64,000 bases of DNA from Oceanobacillus senegalensis (GTDB lineage Bacteria > Bacillota > Bacilli > Bacillales > Amphibacillaceae), in assembly GCF_900176885.1 (NCBI RefSeq), contig NZ_LT839648.1, positions 1,821,533 to 1,885,532 of the forward strand, read 5' to 3'. The notes below the pieces were generated by a model. That model searched no databases. It was not told where the DNA came from and saw only the letters and a list, made by a program, of their open reading frames with translations. Shown in pieces: positions 61,945 to 64,000 of the stretch. The position numbers and the translations under genes were made by a program. Position 1 is the first letter of the stretch. Each line of letters starts with the position of its first letter.

Positions 61945-63561
61945 CTACAAAAATACGAGATAATGATCTTTTTCAAAAGAACAGGGCTCCTTCATTAATT
62001 CTCGAATAGTGTGAAAACCATATTTATTAATAAATGGTAGTGGATTCCACACCCGCTCCTGAAGTCCTTCTGGATGAAGACAAATACCAATATTCTCTAA
62101 ATCCGATAATTCTTTCTCATGCTTTTCTTGAACTGCTTTTATCATCCTTTTCTCTAAAAAATCCACATGTTTATGTAAATAAAATAGATTTTTATTGGCT
62201 AATTCTCCTATATCTGAACGAATGGTTTTCGCAAGACCTTCTACAGGCTTGTGCGCCTCTTTAATTGTTTGTTTCAATTCTATAATTAATTCATGAATAG
62301 ATGGTTCTGTTTTAGAGTCGAACCATTCTTCCCGAAATAAATCCACCCCATTATTCACAATAAATTCTGCCGTAAGATCAAATTGATTTAAAGACTTACT
62401 GACTTTACGATCAATGTAGGTAAAAGACAGACGCGGAACAACTGGTGGCATTTTTATATCAACGTTTTTAAATACAGGTTTTAAAGCAGCCCAATAGCTT
62501 ATTTCCCCTGGACCAGCAATAAATGCCAAGGTAGGAAATAATAACTCCTGCATTAATGGACGAGTTACTACGTTATTACTTAATCGCTCTGGACTTTCCT
62601 CTGCAATTTGTAATAATTCTTTAGTAGAAAAAACTACCTCATTGTTTTTACCAACCCAACTTCCATCACTATTGCGTATAAGTAAGATTCGTTCATCACC
62701 ATTTTGATAAAAAAGATGGGCATCATCACCACTAGCTTCCAATGATATGTCATAACCTTCTTTAGCAAGTCCATCTAATTGATTGGAAACCCCCATACTA
62801 ATCTCATGCTGTTTATCTATAATTTCTGCAAAGTGAGAGCTCTCTAGTTTCCTAACCTCACGATGTGCTGAATCAATTAATACTAAACCTTCTTGAGGGA
62901 ATAACTTGAACAGAAGATGCGCAAAAAAATCAGTATATGTTCTTGATTTCGCCAAACTATCTTTAATGGAGGTATATAGCTCCCTCGTAATATTTGTTTC
63001 TTCTAATTCCTTAAATAGAAGGTTAAGCCAATGAACAGCTTCTTCATCATTTAACTCAATATTAGATACAGAATTTTTCACTGTAACCTGTTGTCCAATT
63101 TTATATTTCTTCATACGCGACTTTGCTCTTAGAAAGATATGATTTATTTCATCAAAATCATGATCCTCCCCAGCAATCCAGAATACAGGGATAACCGGTA
63201 TACCAAGTTCAGATTCCTGTTGCTTAGCTAACTTTACAATGGAAATAACTTTATTTATAGTATATAACGGACCAGTTAACAGGCCTGCCTGCTGACCGCC
63301 TATTACAACCACACTGTCCTTATTTTTTAACCGTTCTATATTATGAATCGTTTCATCGGGAGCATTCCATTCATTATTCATTTCTTCTAAAACATTCGTT
63401 AATTGGAACCGATTAAAAGTCCGTTCTTGTAAATCTTTCATCCTATCTTTAAATTGTCCAAAAGGTTTATAATCAAAATATTTTATTATGTTTTCTTTCA
63501 TTAACCGATAATCCTTCACAAGTTGTGTTTGATTATGTAACGGTATAGGTTCGATCCGCAT
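61945..63561 (-). CDS. bshC: Bacillithiol cysteine-adding enzyme BshC (YllA)
   Basis: BshC is thought to add cysteine to GlcN-malate in the last step of bacillithiol synthesis, the main low-molecular-weight thiol of Bacillaceae. The 538-residue protein has the Rossmann-like core with GGQQAGLLTGPLYTINKVIS near 88-107, IAGEDHDFDEINH near 128-140, and a C-terminal coiled coil (about 400-480). The full family length is present with normal start and stop. It lies upstream of mraZ, as in B. subtilis, and ends at its own terminator. Confidence 0.95.
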   Translation of the reverse strand: MRIEPIPLHNQTQLVKDYRLMKENIIKYFDYKPFGQFKDRMKDLQERTFNRFQLTNVLEEMNNEWNAPDETIHNIERLKNKDSVVVIGGQQAGLLTGPLYTINKVISIVKLAKQQESELGIPVIPVFWIAGEDHDFDEINHIFLRAKSRMKKYKIGQQVTVKNSVSNIELNDEEAVHWLNLLFKELEETNITRELYTSIKDSLAKSRTYTDFFAHLLFKLFPQEGLVLIDSAHREVRKLESSHFAEIIDKQHEISMGVSNQLDGLAKEGYDISLEASGDDAHLFYQNGDERILLIRNSDGSWVGKNNEVVFSTKELLQIAEESPERLSNNVVTRPLMQELLFPTLAFIAGPGEISYWAALKPVFKNVDIKMPPVVPRLSFTYIDRKVSKSLNQFDLTAEFIVNNGVDLFREEWFDSKTEPSIHELIIELKQTIKEAHKPVEGLAKTIRSDIGELANKNLFYLHKHVDFLEKRMIKAVQEKHEKELSDLENIGICLHPEGLQERVWNPLPFINKYGFHTIRELMKEPCSFEKDHYLVFL

Positions 63562-63671
63562 TTTTTATTCATGCCCCTTTTACTTTAGTAGTCCATATAA
63601 CATTTTACATAAAAGCATCCGCAATTTCATTTATTCTGTTTGGGTTTAAAAAGAAATAGATTTCTATTTTT

Positions 63672-64000
63672 TTACGATACTATCTGCATAATTAGTCCAA
63701 AGATTAACAAGGAGAGGTACAAAAATAAAAATAGTAAAAAGCATACACGCCATAGTAATCGAAATGCTTTTTTAAATTCAATTTCTGTATTTTTCTTCCA
63801 TTGCGCCAAGATGATAATGGTTAAAATAGTAAGCAGTACTACCAATATATAACCAAATGAGTCTATTTGGAAAATAACCTGGATAAGAATCATCACCGCT
63901 ATAATATAAAATATAATTGTCCAATTGATACTTTTATGTAGAGCCCTTTTCTTGGAGCGACATAACTTCAAAAATAAAATAAACGTAAATATCGTTGCAA
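63672..64000 (-). CDS. DUF3397 family membrane protein (5' end outside window)
   Basis: The frame is open to the window edge, so the N-terminus is missing. The visible part of about 108 residues begins with the end of a hydrophobic helix (TIFTFILFLKL), then a basic turn, two further helices (around INWTIIFYIIAVMILIQVIF and FGYILVVLLTILTIIIL), the conserved motif QWKKNTEIEFKKAFRLLWR and a last helix. This pattern is that of DUF3397 proteins, small four-helix membrane proteins of Bacilli encoded before bshC. Function unknown. Confidence 0.7.
   Translation of the reverse strand, partial: ATIFTFILFLKLCRSKKRALHKSINWTIIFYIIAVMILIQVIFQIDSFGYILVVLLTILTIIILAQWKKNTEIEFKKAFRLLWRVCFLLFLFLYLSLLIFGLIMQIVS

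Overview
This window is a stretch of core chromosome from a low-GC, endospore-forming Bacillaceae bacterium. The protein sequences and gene order point to the halophilic/alkaliphilic Oceanobacillus-Virgibacillus-Gracilibacillus side of the family. The evidence is the sporulation set (spoVM, sigE, sigG, spoIIGA, spoVD, spoVE), a bacillithiol gene (bshC), a MurE with the meso-diaminopimelate motif DNPR, and an order collinear with the Bacillus subtilis yllA-to-yloV region, read here almost entirely on the minus strand. Genus placement is inference.

Reading in the direction of transcription, from right to left: (1) 64000-45250 is the division and cell-wall (dcw) cluster: DUF3397 protein (cut by the window edge), bshC, mraZ, rsmH, ftsL, pbpB, spoVD, murE, murF, mraY, murD, spoVE, divIB, ftsA, ftsZ. 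(2) 44700-42100 is the spoIIGA-sigE-sigG sporulation locus. (3) 41530-37530 is the ylmC-pgeF-ylmE-sepF-ylmG-ylmH-divIVA block. (4) 37500-32650 holds a T-box-controlled ileS, then lspA and an RluD-type pseudouridine synthase. (5) 32650-22290 is the pyrimidine operon pyrR-B-C-AA-AB-K-D-F-E, with two PyrR attenuators and no pyrP. (6) 22120-16150 has an orphan LysR regulator, rqcH (the largest plus-strand gene) and a Ca2+-type P-ATPase. (7) 15900-250 carries remA, gmk, rpoZ, coaBC, priA, fmt, rsmB, prpC, prkC, rsgA, rpe, thiN, spoVM, rpmB (plus strand), an Asp23 protein and fakA.

The genes join precursor supply (UMP, CoA, formyl-Met-tRNA, lipid-linked peptidoglycan), ribosome maturation and rescue, PASTA-kinase signalling, division and the switch to sporulation. 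Regulation visible in the DNA includes two pyr attenuators, an Ile T-box, an MraZ-type repeat operator, a candidate sigma-H promoter before ftsA, and a sigG leader hairpin that hides its ribosome binding site.

I found no undescribed defence or mobile system; this is mostly ordinary core genome. The main oddities are these: the glutaminase subunit of carbamoyl-phosphate synthase has serine at the catalytic cysteine; def, rlmN, yloC, murG and murB are absent from their usual places; murF is inserted in the dcw cluster; and several families of short dispersed repeats occupy intergenic gaps, one with two copies sharing 93 identical bases about 42 kb apart.
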